Assembly: GCF_008801835.1 (NCBI RefSeq)
Contig: NZ_VZOW01000008.1
Location: 62,001 to 126,000, forward strand
DNA: 64,000 bases
Reading direction: 5' to 3'
Source: Cupriavidus pauculus
Lineage (GTDB): Bacteria; Pseudomonadota; Gammaproteobacteria; Burkholderiales; Burkholderiaceae
Shown here: piece after piece, positions 9,224-17,975 of the stretch
Numbering within the stretch: position 1 is the stretch's first letter
Layout of the letters: every line of letters starts with the position of its first letter
Program-made: the position numbers and the translations under genes
Notes under the pieces: generated by a model
What the model was told of the DNA's origin: nothing
The model's database searches: none
Seen by the model: the letters and a program-made list of their open reading frames with translations, nothing else

Positions 9224-9235
9224 GGGAGTGTCAAC

Positions 9236-11449
9236 TTGTTGTTTGCCGATCTTCGCGCACGTTCGCGCGATTCGCGTTTTTCCCCGATGCGCCGCGGTTG
9301 CCTGATGACGGCGCTGGCTGCGGCAGGCGTTCTGCCTTCGCTGGCATCCGCGCAAGAAGCCGCCGTCGCGCCCGGACAATCTGTCCAGGCAGCCCCGTCG
9401 TCGGCCTTGCCGGCTGTGACGGTGCGCGCCGAAGCGTCGCCCGACCAGACACCTGCCCCGTATGCGGGCGGACAGGTGGCGCGCGGGGGACGGCTTGGTG
9501 TGCTGGGCAATCAGGATTTCATGGATGTGCCGTTCAGCATCACGTCGTACACGGCGCAGGCGATCCAGAACCAGCAGGCCCACAGCATCGCCGGCGTGCT
9601 GGCCGACGATCCGTTCATCCGCACCAGCTACGGCTTCGGCAATTTCGCTGAAACATTCATGGTGCGCGGCTTCCAGCTGGCCGGCGACGACCTCGCCTGG
9701 AATGGCCTGTACGGCATTGCGCCGCGTCAGCTGACCGCTACCGAGGCGGTGGACCGCGTCGAGACGTTTCGCGGTGCCAGTGCCTTTCTCAATGGGGTGT
9801 CGCCGACCGGCAGCGGGATTGGCGGCGGCATCAATCTCGTGCCGAAATACGCGACTGCCGCACCGATCACGCAGGCCACCATCGACTACACCAGCAACGC
9901 GCAGGTGGGCGGCGCCATTGATGTCGGACGTCGCTTCGGCGATGCCAGGCAATTCGGCGTGCGTGTCAACGCCATGGCGCGCGGCGGCGAAACGCCGATC
10001 GACAAGGAGGATCGCCAGCAGCGTTTGCTGAGTGTCGGCCTCGACTATCAGGGCGACAAGTTCCGCGTCAACGCCGATTTTGGCTACCAGCGCCAGATGG
10101 TGCAGCAAGGGCGCGCCACGATCAGCCTGGCGTCCGGCACCACGGCGCTGCCGCCGGTGCCGAAGGCGAGTTCCAGCTTCGCGCAGGACTGGACCAACTC
10201 GATGCTCGAAGATACGTGGGGCACGATTCGCAGCGAATACGACATCACCCGGGACTGGACCGCGTACGCCGCCTTCGGCATGCATCACACCAACGAGATG
10301 GGCAACTATGGGGGCGCCACCGTTGGCAACACCGGATTCGGCACGGCGTACCGACTGTCCGTGCCGCTCAAGCAGGACACCACGAGCGGTGAGGTGGGGA
10401 TCCGCGGACGCTTTGTCACCGGGCCGATCAAGCACAGTGTCAATCTCGGCTGGTCCGGACTGGAGCAGGAGAAGCGCTCGGCGTACGAGATGTCGGCAAG
10501 CTATCCGACCAATCTTTATGACGCGCCGCCCGTCGCGCGTCCGGTGACGTCGATTGCGCGCAGCAGCATGACCGATCCGCAGACCACGGGGCGCACAAAC
10601 CTCAATGGCGTGTCGATCTCCGACACGCTGTCGTTCCTGGACGATCGCGTGCTGCTGACCGCAGGCGTGCGCCGCCAGGTGATCAACACCCGCGCCTATG
10701 CGTACAACACCAACGCGGTCACCCCGTACAGCGATGCGGCCACGTCGCCGATGTTCGGGCTGGTGGTCAAGCCGCTGCGAAACCTGTCGGTCTACTACAA
10801 CCATATCGAAGGTCTGACGCAGGGCCCCACGCCGCCCAGCACGGCGCTCAATCGCGATGCCGTTTTCGCGCCCATCAAGTCCAAGCAGGACGAGGCAGGC
10901 GTGAAGTACGACGCTGGCCGCTTCGGCACCACGCTGGCATTTTTCCAGATCCGCCAGCCCAACGGCATCACCGTCAACAACGTATTTTCGGTGGCTGGCG
11001 AGCAGCGCAATCGCGGCGTGGAATGGAGCGTGTTCGGCGAACCGCTGCGCGGCCTGCGCCTGCTAGGCGGCGTCGGCTATATCGACACGAAGATGTCGAA
11101 TACCGGCAACGCGGCAACCGAAGGCAAACAGGCGGTGGGCGTGCCGAACTACACGGTGACCGCCAGCGCCGAGTACGATCTGCCGTTCCTGGCGGGCGCG
11201 ACGGTTTCGGGGCGCTATATCCAGACGGGACGGCAGCAGGCCAATGCCACCAATACCATCAGCCTGCCGTCATGGCACCGCTTCGATCTGGGTGCGCGCT
11301 ATGCGTTCAAGGCATCGCAGATGCGCTACACGGTGCGCGCGTCGGTCGAGAACGTCGCCAACAAAGACTACTGGGCGTCGTCGTATGGCGGCTACCTCGT
11401 GGTGGGCAATCCGCGCACGTTCAAGCTGTCGATGACGGTCGACTATTGA
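9236..11449 (+). CDS. TonB-dependent siderophore receptor
   Basis: Outer-membrane receptor of 737 residues that takes up a ferric siderophore using TonB energy. A signal peptide (RRGCLMTALAAAGVLPSLASAQ) precedes a TonB-box-like stretch near ALPAVTVRAE. The plug domain follows (about 70-200, with VDRVETFRGASAFLNGVSPTGSGIGGGINLV), then a 22-strand barrel ending ...FKLSMTVDY. I use the TTG at 9236, seven bases after GGGAG; ATG 9287 would also leave a signal peptide. It is the last gene of the PepSY operon. A perfect 12-bp hairpin terminator lies 62 bp downstream. The siderophore cannot be told from sequence. Confidence 0.9.
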   Translation: MLFADLRARSRDSRFSPMRRGCLMTALAAAGVLPSLASAQEAAVAPGQSVQAAPSSALPAVTVRAEASPDQTPAPYAGGQVARGGRLGVLGNQDFMDVPFSITSYTAQAIQNQQAHSIAGVLADDPFIRTSYGFGNFAETFMVRGFQLAGDDLAWNGLYGIAPRQLTATEAVDRVETFRGASAFLNGVSPTGSGIGGGINLVPKYATAAPITQATIDYTSNAQVGGAIDVGRRFGDARQFGVRVNAMARGGETPIDKEDRQQRLLSVGLDYQGDKFRVNADFGYQRQMVQQGRATISLASGTTALPPVPKASSSFAQDWTNSMLEDTWGTIRSEYDITRDWTAYAAFGMHHTNEMGNYGGATVGNTGFGTAYRLSVPLKQDTTSGEVGIRGRFVTGPIKHSVNLGWSGLEQEKRSAYEMSASYPTNLYDAPPVARPVTSIARSSMTDPQTTGRTNLNGVSISDTLSFLDDRVLLTAGVRRQVINTRAYAYNTNAVTPYSDAATSPMFGLVVKPLRNLSVYYNHIEGLTQGPTPPSTALNRDAVFAPIKSKQDEAGVKYDAGRFGTTLAFFQIRQPNGITVNNVFSVAGEQRNRGVEWSVFGEPLRGLRLLGGVGYIDTKMSNTGNAATEGKQAVGVPNYTVTASAEYDLPFLAGATVSGRYIQTGRQQANATNTISLPSWHRFDLGARYAFKASQMRYTVRASVENVANKDYWASSYGGYLVVGNPRTFKLSMTVDY

Positions 11450-11511
11450 AGGTCGACGTATCGAACGTCAACGGCTGAGGCGTCAGGCGCCGAACTGCGT
11501 TTGCCAACGAA

Positions 11512-11540
11512 AAAGGCCGCAACGAATGGTTGCGGCCTTT
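11512..11540. terminator. Bidirectional intrinsic terminator
   Basis: Perfect 12-bp stem (11512-11523 AAAGGCCGCAAC with 11529-11540) and a 5-nt loop GAATG between the convergent receptor and HAD-like genes. The A-start and T-end of the stem give a short U-tract in either direction, so it can terminate both transcripts. Confidence 0.85.
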
Positions 11541-11570
11541 GTTCGTCTCGCGACGTTGCGCGCCGTACTT

Positions 11571-12221
11571 TCAGGCGTGGATCGGGGCGGGCGTCAGTTG
11601 CTTGCCGGTCAGGCTGGCCACGGCCACAGCCATGGCCTGTTCGCGCGCCTCGGCGGCGGCGGGGGCCGGCATGAAACGTTCCGGAGCTTCGCGCGCCAGG
11701 CGTTGCAGATGGCGCAGCTTGGCTTTCAGGCCGGGTTCGACGCGCGAATCCGGCGTAACGGTGGACGGGCAGGCCACACCGAGCAGATCCAGCGCCTGGC
11801 GGAAGTTGTCGACCGCAAGGCCTTCGGCGGGATCGACCTGCACCAGATGCTTGCGCTGTTCGGCGCTGAACGATGCGGCAGGCGCCGCCGACACGATGAT
11901 CCACGCGCCCGGCGCCGGGTGCTGGGCAAACCAGGCGTCGATCTCCGCGCCGTGGCCACCGGCCACCGCCGGGGTCATGCCTTCCACCTGCAGGTCCAAC
12001 TGCTGGAAGATCGCTGCGGGCGTGCCGCGGCGCCACGCGTCGGACACCACAACCCGCGCACCGGCGATGCCGAACAGTCGACGCAGAAACCCAAGCGCGA
12101 TCGGATCGAAAAACCTGACGTCGCGCAGGGTCCCCGAGGTTGGCGTACCGCCAAGACGGGCAGCGGAGCGGTCCGAATAGAGGACGCCGGGTACGTCCAG
12201 CATGATGAGGCGTTCAGACAT
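11571..12221 (-). CDS. HAD-like domain hypothetical protein
   Basis: A 216-residue, probably cytoplasmic protein with no signal peptide. The N-terminus MSERLIMLDVPGVLYSDR resembles a haloacid-dehalogenase motif 1 in which the usual DxD is D-V-P. Later blocks (GARVVVSDAWR, GAWIIVSAAP, HLVQVDPAEGL) could be HAD motifs 2 to 4, as in HAD-like domains attached to nucleic-acid repair proteins. The unusual motif 1 leaves phosphatase activity doubtful. It is a single-gene unit, convergent with the TonB receptor. Assignment to the HAD fold is tentative. Confidence 0.6.
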   Translation of the reverse strand: MSERLIMLDVPGVLYSDRSAARLGGTPTSGTLRDVRFFDPIALGFLRRLFGIAGARVVVSDAWRRGTPAAIFQQLDLQVEGMTPAVAGGHGAEIDAWFAQHPAPGAWIIVSAAPAASFSAEQRKHLVQVDPAEGLAVDNFRQALDLLGVACPSTVTPDSRVEPGLKAKLRHLQRLAREAPERFMPAPAAAEAREQAMAVAVASLTGKQLTPAPIHA

Positions 12222-12545
12222 GATTTTTCGTGGTCAATCGGTGATGGGATGAATCAAGCGTATCCGGCTTTTGCGTGAGAAAGGGGACACAAAATGTGCG
12301 CAAGTGAAACAGTTGTGTAACTTGCAGCCGCCATTCGTAAATGCCGGTTACCCCGTGCTCGCGATTGTTTCGGCCGGACACATCTGCCGCGTCAGGACTG
12401 GCTTTCCGAGCCGATGTTCGCGTGCGGATGCCGCCATGATGTTCGCCTCAACGGGCGATCGGCAAAGCCGGTTGACAGGAATTTGAAAGGAAATGTACTT
12501 CGTCCTGACACACCCGGACGACGAGACAACGCCGCGACGCGGCAC
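12222..12545. other. Intergenic region without a recognisable gene
   Basis: A stretch of 324 bp upstream of the HAD-like gene and downstream of the Cys-rich protein gene. I see no convincing gene or strong terminator. GCAAGT and ACTTGC form a loose inverted repeat around 12300-12325, close to the HAD-like gene promoter region. Confidence 0.4.
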
Positions 12546-12746
12546 TCAACGCTTCTGCAGCAACTGCATTTCGAAATGCTCAAAAGCGTATTGGCAGGCA
12601 ATGCCGCAGAACAGGTCGGTCTTGCCGACCGGCTGCTCGCAGGCGTGGCATGTGCCGCAAGGCTTCAACCGCGGCGCCCAGTCCCGGCCGGCAGCCTCGA
12701 AATCCTCCTGGAACGACAGATCGTCCTGTACAACCTTTCGTAGCAT
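12546..12746 (-). CDS. Small Cys-rich (zinc-ribbon-like) hypothetical protein
   Basis: A 66-residue protein with five cysteines and a histidine in CGTCHACEQ plus, 13 residues later, CGIAC. The first group is C-x2-C-x2-C and the second C-x3-C, spacing that suggests a single bound zinc ion. The middle segment EQPVGKTDLFCGIACQYAFEHFE recalls small zinc-finger proteins that recognise a macromolecule. It starts with ATG at 12746 but has no strong ribosome site. It has no co-oriented neighbour and I do not recognise the family. The metal-site pattern is the main reason to believe it is real. Confidence 0.5.
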   Translation of the reverse strand: MLRKVVQDDLSFQEDFEAAGRDWAPRLKPCGTCHACEQPVGKTDLFCGIACQYAFEHFEMQLLQKR

Positions 12747-13000
12747 GCTTGTCGACGTGGTCCGCGCTGGCGTTGATCGGCGTCCGATTGCGCCTGCGCG
12801 CCGCGCGCGTCGGCAGGCGGTGCCAAGGCGCTGGGCGCCACGGCACGCATCGCAACAGATCGGACTGACCGTATTTACGGCGGCGCGCGCAAAAAGCTGA
12901 GCGCCTTACGCGCAAGACGTGAAACGCAGCGCGTCGCTGCCGGGCACGATGGGCGGCGGAGGCCGTTTGCGGCAGTGCGGCAAAAATCGTCTCGACAATA

Positions 13001-14605
13001 CTAGAAATGAAAGCGCGCCACGTCCGATTCAAGCGCCGCGGCCTGGTGATCGAGGCGTGCCGCCTGATCGCTGACCTCATCGACCAGCTTGGCGTTGTCC
13101 GCGCTGGTCTCTTCCAGGCGGGCCAGCGCATCGCCGACGATGCGGATGCCGGCGGCCTGATCGTCGGCCAGGGTGCGCAGCGCCTCGGCCAGTGCGTGGC
13201 TGTGATTGACCGCCGCCTCGATGCCGCTCATCGCCGTCTCCACGCGGCCGCTCAATTCCGCGCCGCGACCGATCTCCTTGGCCGCCTCGCCGATAATGCC
13301 GCCGATTTCGCGCGCGGCAGTGGCGCTGCGCTGCGCCAGCGCACGCACCTCCTGCGCCACCACCGCGAAGCCGCGGCCGGCCTCGCCCGCGCGCGCGGCT
13401 TCCACGGCGGCGTTCAGGGCCAGGATATTGGTCTGGAACGCGATGCCTTCGATCACCGTGACGATTTCGGAAATATTCCGCGATTGCGCATGCACGTTGG
13501 CCATCGCGCCGCTCATGTCGCGCACCGCGGCCATGCCCGCACTGGTGGCGCCGCGCGCGCGGCTGGCCATGTCGCTGGACTCTTGCGCCTGCTCGTGGGC
13601 CTGCTGGATCAGTGCGATAAGGCGCGCCACGTTGGCAGCGGCTTCGGCCAGCGCAGTGGCCTGCGTGCCGGTGCGCACGGCCAGAGCGCGATTGCCATCG
13701 GCAATGCCGTCGCTGGCCGCCGAAATCTCGTGCGCGCACTGCTGGATGCGTGCGAGCACGCCGGCAAGCTGATCGCGCATGCCGGACAGGTAGAACAGCA
13801 GGCTGTCTTGATCATGCGGGCGCAACGCGATGCGGGCGGTCAGGTCGCCGCCGGCGATGCGATTGGCGACCGCTGCCGCATCACGCGGTTCGCCACCGAG
13901 TTCGCGCGTCAGACTGCGGGCCGCGATCCAGGCCAGCAGCGCCGCGGCAACCAGGCTGGCGACGAGCAGCGCGGCCATCACCGTCTGCGCGGTGAGCTGC
14001 GCCGCGGCGACGCCCGCGACCGTATCGCCGGCCTGCTTCGCCAAGGCGGTGCGTGTGCCTTCTACCAGCGCACCCAGCTTCTGTAGTTGTTCGCCAAGAA
14101 AATGGCTGTCGATCGACACCGACGCGTCGAACTGCAAGGCGTCGAGTGGCTGCTTGCGGATCAGGGTGACGTAGTCATTCATCATCCGGCCCGCGGCGGC
14201 GCGCTCTTTCTGCAGCGCCTGCGCCTGTTGCGGGGCGGCGTTGCGCACGCCATCGACCGCTTCGTCGAGCTTCTTCATCGCCTGCGCGATGTCGCTCGCG
14301 GCGGTATCGCGCTCGGCGCCGCTGGTGGCCAGTGTCAGCGCAAGCTGCGCACGTCCCAGCTTGGCCAGTTCCGCCTGCGCGCGTTCGGCCGAGATCGCGC
14401 CGCGCATATCGCGCTGATACAGCGTGTCGGTATCGCGTTTCAGCTCGATCAGGTTGACGATGCCGGTCAGCCCGACCACGGCGCCGAATGCGTAAATCAG
14501 CACGAAGGCGGCAGACAGCCGCATCACCAGCGGCAGACGCGCCAGTCTTTGCCATACGGAATTGCCGCGCCGTCCCGGCAACCCAAGCTTGATGGCTCGC
14601 AACAC
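13001..14605 (-). CDS. Methyl-accepting chemotaxis protein
   Basis: Membrane chemoreceptor of 534 residues. The start is a GTG at 14605 preceded by AAGGAG (14614-14619) at good spacing; longer frames read through implausible Arg-rich sequence. A first helix (about 30-50) leads to a periplasmic four-helix-type sensor, then a second helix ([19 protein letters not shown]) and a HAMP region. The signalling domain holds the conserved tip [33 protein letters not shown]. The C-terminus (DVARFHF) lacks a CheR-binding pentapeptide. The ligand is unknown. It is divergent from the EAL-GGDEF gene, so motility and c-di-GMP signalling genes lie side by side. Confidence 0.9.
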   Translation of the reverse strand: MLRAIKLGLPGRRGNSVWQRLARLPLVMRLSAAFVLIYAFGAVVGLTGIVNLIELKRDTDTLYQRDMRGAISAERAQAELAKLGRAQLALTLATSGAERDTAASDIAQAMKKLDEAVDGVRNAAPQQAQALQKERAAAGRMMNDYVTLIRKQPLDALQFDASVSIDSHFLGEQLQKLGALVEGTRTALAKQAGDTVAGVAAAQLTAQTVMAALLVASLVAAALLAWIAARSLTRELGGEPRDAAAVANRIAGGDLTARIALRPHDQDSLLFYLSGMRDQLAGVLARIQQCAHEISAASDGIADGNRALAVRTGTQATALAEAAANVARLIALIQQAHEQAQESSDMASRARGATSAGMAAVRDMSGAMANVHAQSRNISEIVTVIEGIAFQTNILALNAAVEAARAGEAGRGFAVVAQEVRALAQRSATAAREIGGIIGEAAKEIGRGAELSGRVETAMSGIEAAVNHSHALAEALRTLADDQAAGIRIVGDALARLEETSADNAKLVDEVSDQAARLDHQAAALESDVARFHF

Positions 14606-14913
14606 GAGTAAGACTCCTTCGGGGCGCAGCCCCGGCATACATGACCCGATGCACCGCGCCAGGCCGGCCTCTCGACGATCGGCGCGTCGGACGATCGCGG
14701 GGCATGGTCCTGCTGCGGTGCAGCGTGATCGTCGTTCAGCCATGTGACGCCCGCGTGACGCGCCGGGGCGAAGCAGGTTGTCATACGGGCGACATAGTTT
14801 TGTCATGAAATGACGCGCGCTTCATTCTGAGCCCCGATTCCCTGGTTTGCCCGACATCACTGGTGCGAACCGAAATTGCGCAGGTGGGCCGCTATCCGGC
14901 CTGAATTCTTTCC
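14606..14913. other. Divergent promoter region between MCP and EAL-GGDEF genes
   Basis: A 308-bp gap with no gene that I can support. It must hold both divergent promoters. A small palindrome, GTCAT-GAA-ATGAC, lies at 14802-14814. I found no sigma-28 or sigma-54 consensus that I would defend. Confidence 0.4.
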
Positions 14914-16746
14914 ATGCTTACCGTCGCCCCCGAGTCGGCCATGTTCGATGAGAACGTGCGCTCGCTACCGCTGCACGCGGTGTTCCAGCCGATCGTCGCC
15001 CTGGCGAGCGGCGACGTGCTTGGTTATGAAGCGCTGATTCGCGGGCCCGCCGGCTCCGCGCACGCCACCCCCGATGCGCTGTTCCGCATGGCTCAGGCCG
15101 CGGGCACGACCGTGGCGCTGGAAACCGCCGCGGCGCACACCGCCTTGTCGTCGTGGGCGGCGCTGCATTTGCCGGGCAAGCTGTTTCTCAATTTCAGTCC
15201 ATTGACGCTGCGCCATCTGCTCGATCGACAAGGCCAGGGCATGGCGGCTTTGCTTGGGCTGAACGGCGCGCCCGACGCACGCGCCGCCATCGCGCCATCA
15301 CGCGTAGTGATCGAAGTCACCGAGCAGACCGCGGTCGGCGACGCGACCAGCTTTGCGCGGGCCATGGGCGTGCTGACCGAACTGGGCCTGCAATACGCGC
15401 TGGACGATTTCGGCACCGGTCATGCCAATCTCGATCGGCTGGCCGAGCTGACGCCGGAGTTCGTCAAGATCGACAAGTCGCTGGTGCGCGGTATCGGCGC
15501 CAGTTCGCGGCGGCTTGAAGTGTTGCGTGCCGTGCTGCGGATGATGCATGGACTGGGCGGCGGCGTGATCGCGGAGGGTATTGAAGACGCCGAGGAGCTG
15601 GCGCTGGTGCGCGACCTTGGCGTGATGGCGGGGCAGGGCTACTTTCTCGGACGGCCTGCGCTGTCTCCGCCGCTGGAACCGTCGCCACAGGTGCGTGCCG
15701 TGCTCGATTCAAGCCAGATCGCAGTGTTTCCACAGACGCTGCGCACGGGACGCTCCGGCATCACCGCGGGCCAGTTGTTGCGTCCCGCGCCGGCAGTCAG
15801 TGCGCACACGTCCAACAACGAGGTGCTGGCGCGCTTTCATGCGCATCCCGACCTGCATGCGATGGCGGTGATCGACGACAGTGGCAGGCCACTTGCGCTG
15901 ATCAACCGGCAAAGTTTGATCGATCGCTACGCCACGCCGTTTCATCGTGAGCTATACGGACGCAAGGCATGCATCGCGCTGGCCAATCCGGCGCCGCTGT
16001 GTTTCGATCGACGCGTGACGCTGGACGATATGGCGAGCCTGTTTGCGGGCGAGCATTCGCGCGCATTGGCCGACGGCTTCGTGATTACCGATGCGGACCG
16101 CTACGTCGGTCTGGGCACCGGCGCGGACCTGCTGCGCGCCATCACCGAAGTGCGCATGGAGGCGGCGCGCTATGCCAACCCGTTGACTTTCCTGCCCGGC
16201 AATATCCTGTTGAACCAGCACATCGACAGATTGATCGAGGCGGGCAGTCCGTTTCATGCATGCTACGTCGACCTGAATCATTTCAAGCCGTTCAACGACC
16301 GCTACGGGTACTGGAAAGGCGACGAGCTACTGAAGGGCGCGGCTGCGATCCTGGCGCAGGCGTGCGATGCGGCGCGCGACTTTCTCGGCCACGTCGGCGG
16401 CGACGATTTCCTGGTGCTCTATCAGGGTCTGGATTGGCGCGAGCGTATTGAGGATGCGATGGCGCGTTTCAATGACGGCGCGCTGGCGATGTACGCGGCT
16501 GCGGATCGCGTGGCGGGCGGCATTCACGGGGAAGACCGCTTCGGTCGCCCGGTGTTCCATCCACCGGTGACCATGGCGGTTGGGGTGGTCCGTGTGGGGG
16601 CCGAAGCGATGGCGACGCTGAGGCTGGGCAGCCAGCATATCGGCGCCGCCGCGGCGGTTGCCAAGCGTCGCGCCAAACGTCTGGCGCATGGCCTGGTGAT
16701 CGTCGACATGGCCGAGCTGGCTGCGCAGGGAGAACTTGACGTTTGA
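14914..16746 (+). CDS. EAL-CBS-GGDEF cyclic-di-GMP signalling protein
   Basis: A 610-residue cytoplasmic protein with no membrane segment. The EAL phosphodiesterase domain is first (about 15-260), with YEALIRGP (EAL at 39-41), NFSP, EVTEQ, LDDFGTGHANL, KIDKSLV and AEGIE, so its metal and catalytic residues look intact. A CBS-like pair follows (about 295-430). The GGDEF domain is last, with GGDDF at 495-499 in place of GGDEF. The order EAL-CBS-GGDEF is the reverse of many hybrids. The CBS pair may sense a nucleotide. I predict phosphodiesterase activity; diguanylate cyclase activity is uncertain. A later ATG at 14941 is a possible start. Confidence 0.85.
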   Translation: MLTVAPESAMFDENVRSLPLHAVFQPIVALASGDVLGYEALIRGPAGSAHATPDALFRMAQAAGTTVALETAAAHTALSSWAALHLPGKLFLNFSPLTLRHLLDRQGQGMAALLGLNGAPDARAAIAPSRVVIEVTEQTAVGDATSFARAMGVLTELGLQYALDDFGTGHANLDRLAELTPEFVKIDKSLVRGIGASSRRLEVLRAVLRMMHGLGGGVIAEGIEDAEELALVRDLGVMAGQGYFLGRPALSPPLEPSPQVRAVLDSSQIAVFPQTLRTGRSGITAGQLLRPAPAVSAHTSNNEVLARFHAHPDLHAMAVIDDSGRPLALINRQSLIDRYATPFHRELYGRKACIALANPAPLCFDRRVTLDDMASLFAGEHSRALADGFVITDADRYVGLGTGADLLRAITEVRMEAARYANPLTFLPGNILLNQHIDRLIEAGSPFHACYVDLNHFKPFNDRYGYWKGDELLKGAAAILAQACDAARDFLGHVGGDDFLVLYQGLDWRERIEDAMARFNDGALAMYAAADRVAGGIHGEDRFGRPVFHPPVTMAVGVVRVGAEAMATLRLGSQHIGAAAAVAKRRAKRLAHGLVIVDMAELAAQGELDV

Positions 16747-16753
16747 CGTTCGG

Positions 16754-16879
16754 CGGCTAGCGGCTAGCGGCTAGCGGCTAGCGGCTAACGGCTAACGGCT
16801 AACGGCTAACGGCTAACGGCTAACGGCTAACGGCTAACGGCTAACGGCTAGCGGCTAGCGGCTAGCGGCTAGCGGCTAG
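16754..16879. repeat. Heptanucleotide tandem repeat, 18 units
   Basis: Eighteen uninterrupted 7-bp units fill the gap between two convergent genes: four CGGCTAG, nine CGGCTAA, then five CGGCTAG (126 bp). Each unit contains TAG or TAA on the plus strand and TAG on the minus strand. Because 7 is not a multiple of 3, all six frames are stopped repeatedly. The last unit supplies the TAG stop (16876-16878) of the response regulator gene. The block order G-A-G suggests growth by slippage or unequal exchange. Confidence 0.95.
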
Positions 16880-17646
16880 CGGCCGGCCGATGGCAGCAGG
16901 CGGTGAGGCATTTGGCGGGTCACGGAGAGCTCTTCGCGTGCGGCGTTGTCGAGGATGTCGAGCCGATAGCCCTTGGCGTAGACCACGGAGACCGTGACGC
17001 CGTTCTCCGGGCATAGATTGAGCGTGCGGCGCATGCGTGAAACCAGTCCCGCGAGCGCGCGCGAATCGGGCGGCAGGTCATGGCCCCAGATCGTGTTCTC
17101 GATGCGCGGGCTGGCAAGAATGCGGCCGGCGTTGGAGAACATCAGCATGGCGAGGTCGAATTCCTTCGGCGTCATCGGAATGCGCTCGCCGTTCAGCGTC
17201 GCGTAGCGGCCCGGGCTGTTCAGTTCATACGGACCCGCGCGCAGCGGCATCTGGCCGCGCAGCCGCGTGCCGGCCATGCGGCGGCGCAGCGCCGCGATGC
17301 GCGCGAGCAGTACGCGCGCGCTGAGCGGGCGCACCACGTAGTCGTCGGCGCCGGCGTCCAGTGCTTCAACCATGTCGTCGTCGCTGCTTTCACCGGAAAA
17401 CATGACGATCGGCACATCGCGATTGCGCACCGCGCGCACCGCGCGGATCACGTCGATGGCGGAGATGTCCGGCAGCTCCTGATCGATCAGCAGCATGTCG
17501 TAGTTGTCGTGGCCCAGACCATGAATCAGGTCTCGACCGGCCTGGAAGGCGCTGCACTTGAAGCCTGCGATGGACAACAGTTCCTGCATCGGTTGAAGGG
17601 GAGAGGCGCGGCCGGCCAGCAGCGCGATATTAGCTTGGGCATTCAT
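16876..17646 (-). CDS. OmpR-type response regulator with atypical receiver
   Basis: A 256-residue two-domain protein: receiver (about 7-120) and winged-helix output domain (about 140-235, with MTPKEFDLAMLMFSNAGRIL and RALAGLVSRMRRTL). The phospho-acceptor position is D55 (LLIDQELPD) and S84 sits in VMFSG. The acidic pair that normally binds Mg2+ at the N-terminus is missing (ALLAG instead of a V-x-DD pattern), and the conserved lysine is R106 (VVRPL). Phosphorylation may therefore be weak or absent. No histidine kinase is adjacent. The stop codon lies inside the heptad repeat, so copy changes there could alter the tail. Confidence 0.85.
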   Translation of the reverse strand: MNAQANIALLAGRASPLQPMQELLSIAGFKCSAFQAGRDLIHGLGHDNYDMLLIDQELPDISAIDVIRAVRAVRNRDVPIVMFSGESSDDDMVEALDAGADDYVVRPLSARVLLARIAALRRRMAGTRLRGQMPLRAGPYELNSPGRYATLNGERIPMTPKEFDLAMLMFSNAGRILASPRIENTIWGHDLPPDSRALAGLVSRMRRTLNLCPENGVTVSVVYAKGYRLDILDNAAREELSVTRQMPHRLLPSAGR

Positions 17647-17975
17647 ACGAAACTATCGAACAGGCGAAATGCATTGATATGGGCAAACACGTTGCAGCGT
17701 AGCCATCGGCCATACCATCAACAATCGCGGTTCCCTTAAATGGCCTGCCTCGACGTCGTAATGCAACGGGTAGGGATGGAAGAATTTTTATCCACAGATC
17801 TTGTGGATAACCGTTGCGAAATCTCGGCTGGCGCGGCGGTGCGGCGGGGTGCCGCCCGGCCTGACTAAAAATTAGGCATGGTTTGCGCGATGCGTCGTTG
17901 CGCACTGCGACGAAGTGACGCGCTATGCCAGAATAGAGGCCCTTGTTGTCCGGGCGCCCTCGGTGCCGGTCGTCT
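17647..17975. other. Divergent promoter region with DnaA boxes
   Basis: The 329 bp between the response regulator and cardiolipin synthase genes contain no supportable gene. The notable content is a pair of perfect DnaA boxes (17788-17810), reported separately. The rest appears to be promoter and leader sequence for both directions. Confidence 0.5.
17788..17810. promoter_or_regulatory. Inverted pair of perfect DnaA boxes
   Basis: TTATCCACA (17788-17796) and its exact complement TGTGGATAA (17802-17810) are separated by 5 bp. Both match the strong R1-type consensus TTATNCACA. They lie 166 bp upstream of the cardiolipin synthase start and 142 bp upstream of the divergent regulator. No dnaA, dnaN or parAB gene is near, so this is not an obvious chromosome origin; a DnaA-controlled promoter or a titration site is more likely. 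Confidence 0.75.

Noticed and set aside
17788..17810. Chromosome or plasmid replication origin
   Set aside because: Only two DnaA boxes are visible. No dnaA, rep, parA or parB gene and no AT-rich unwinding tract with more boxes is near.
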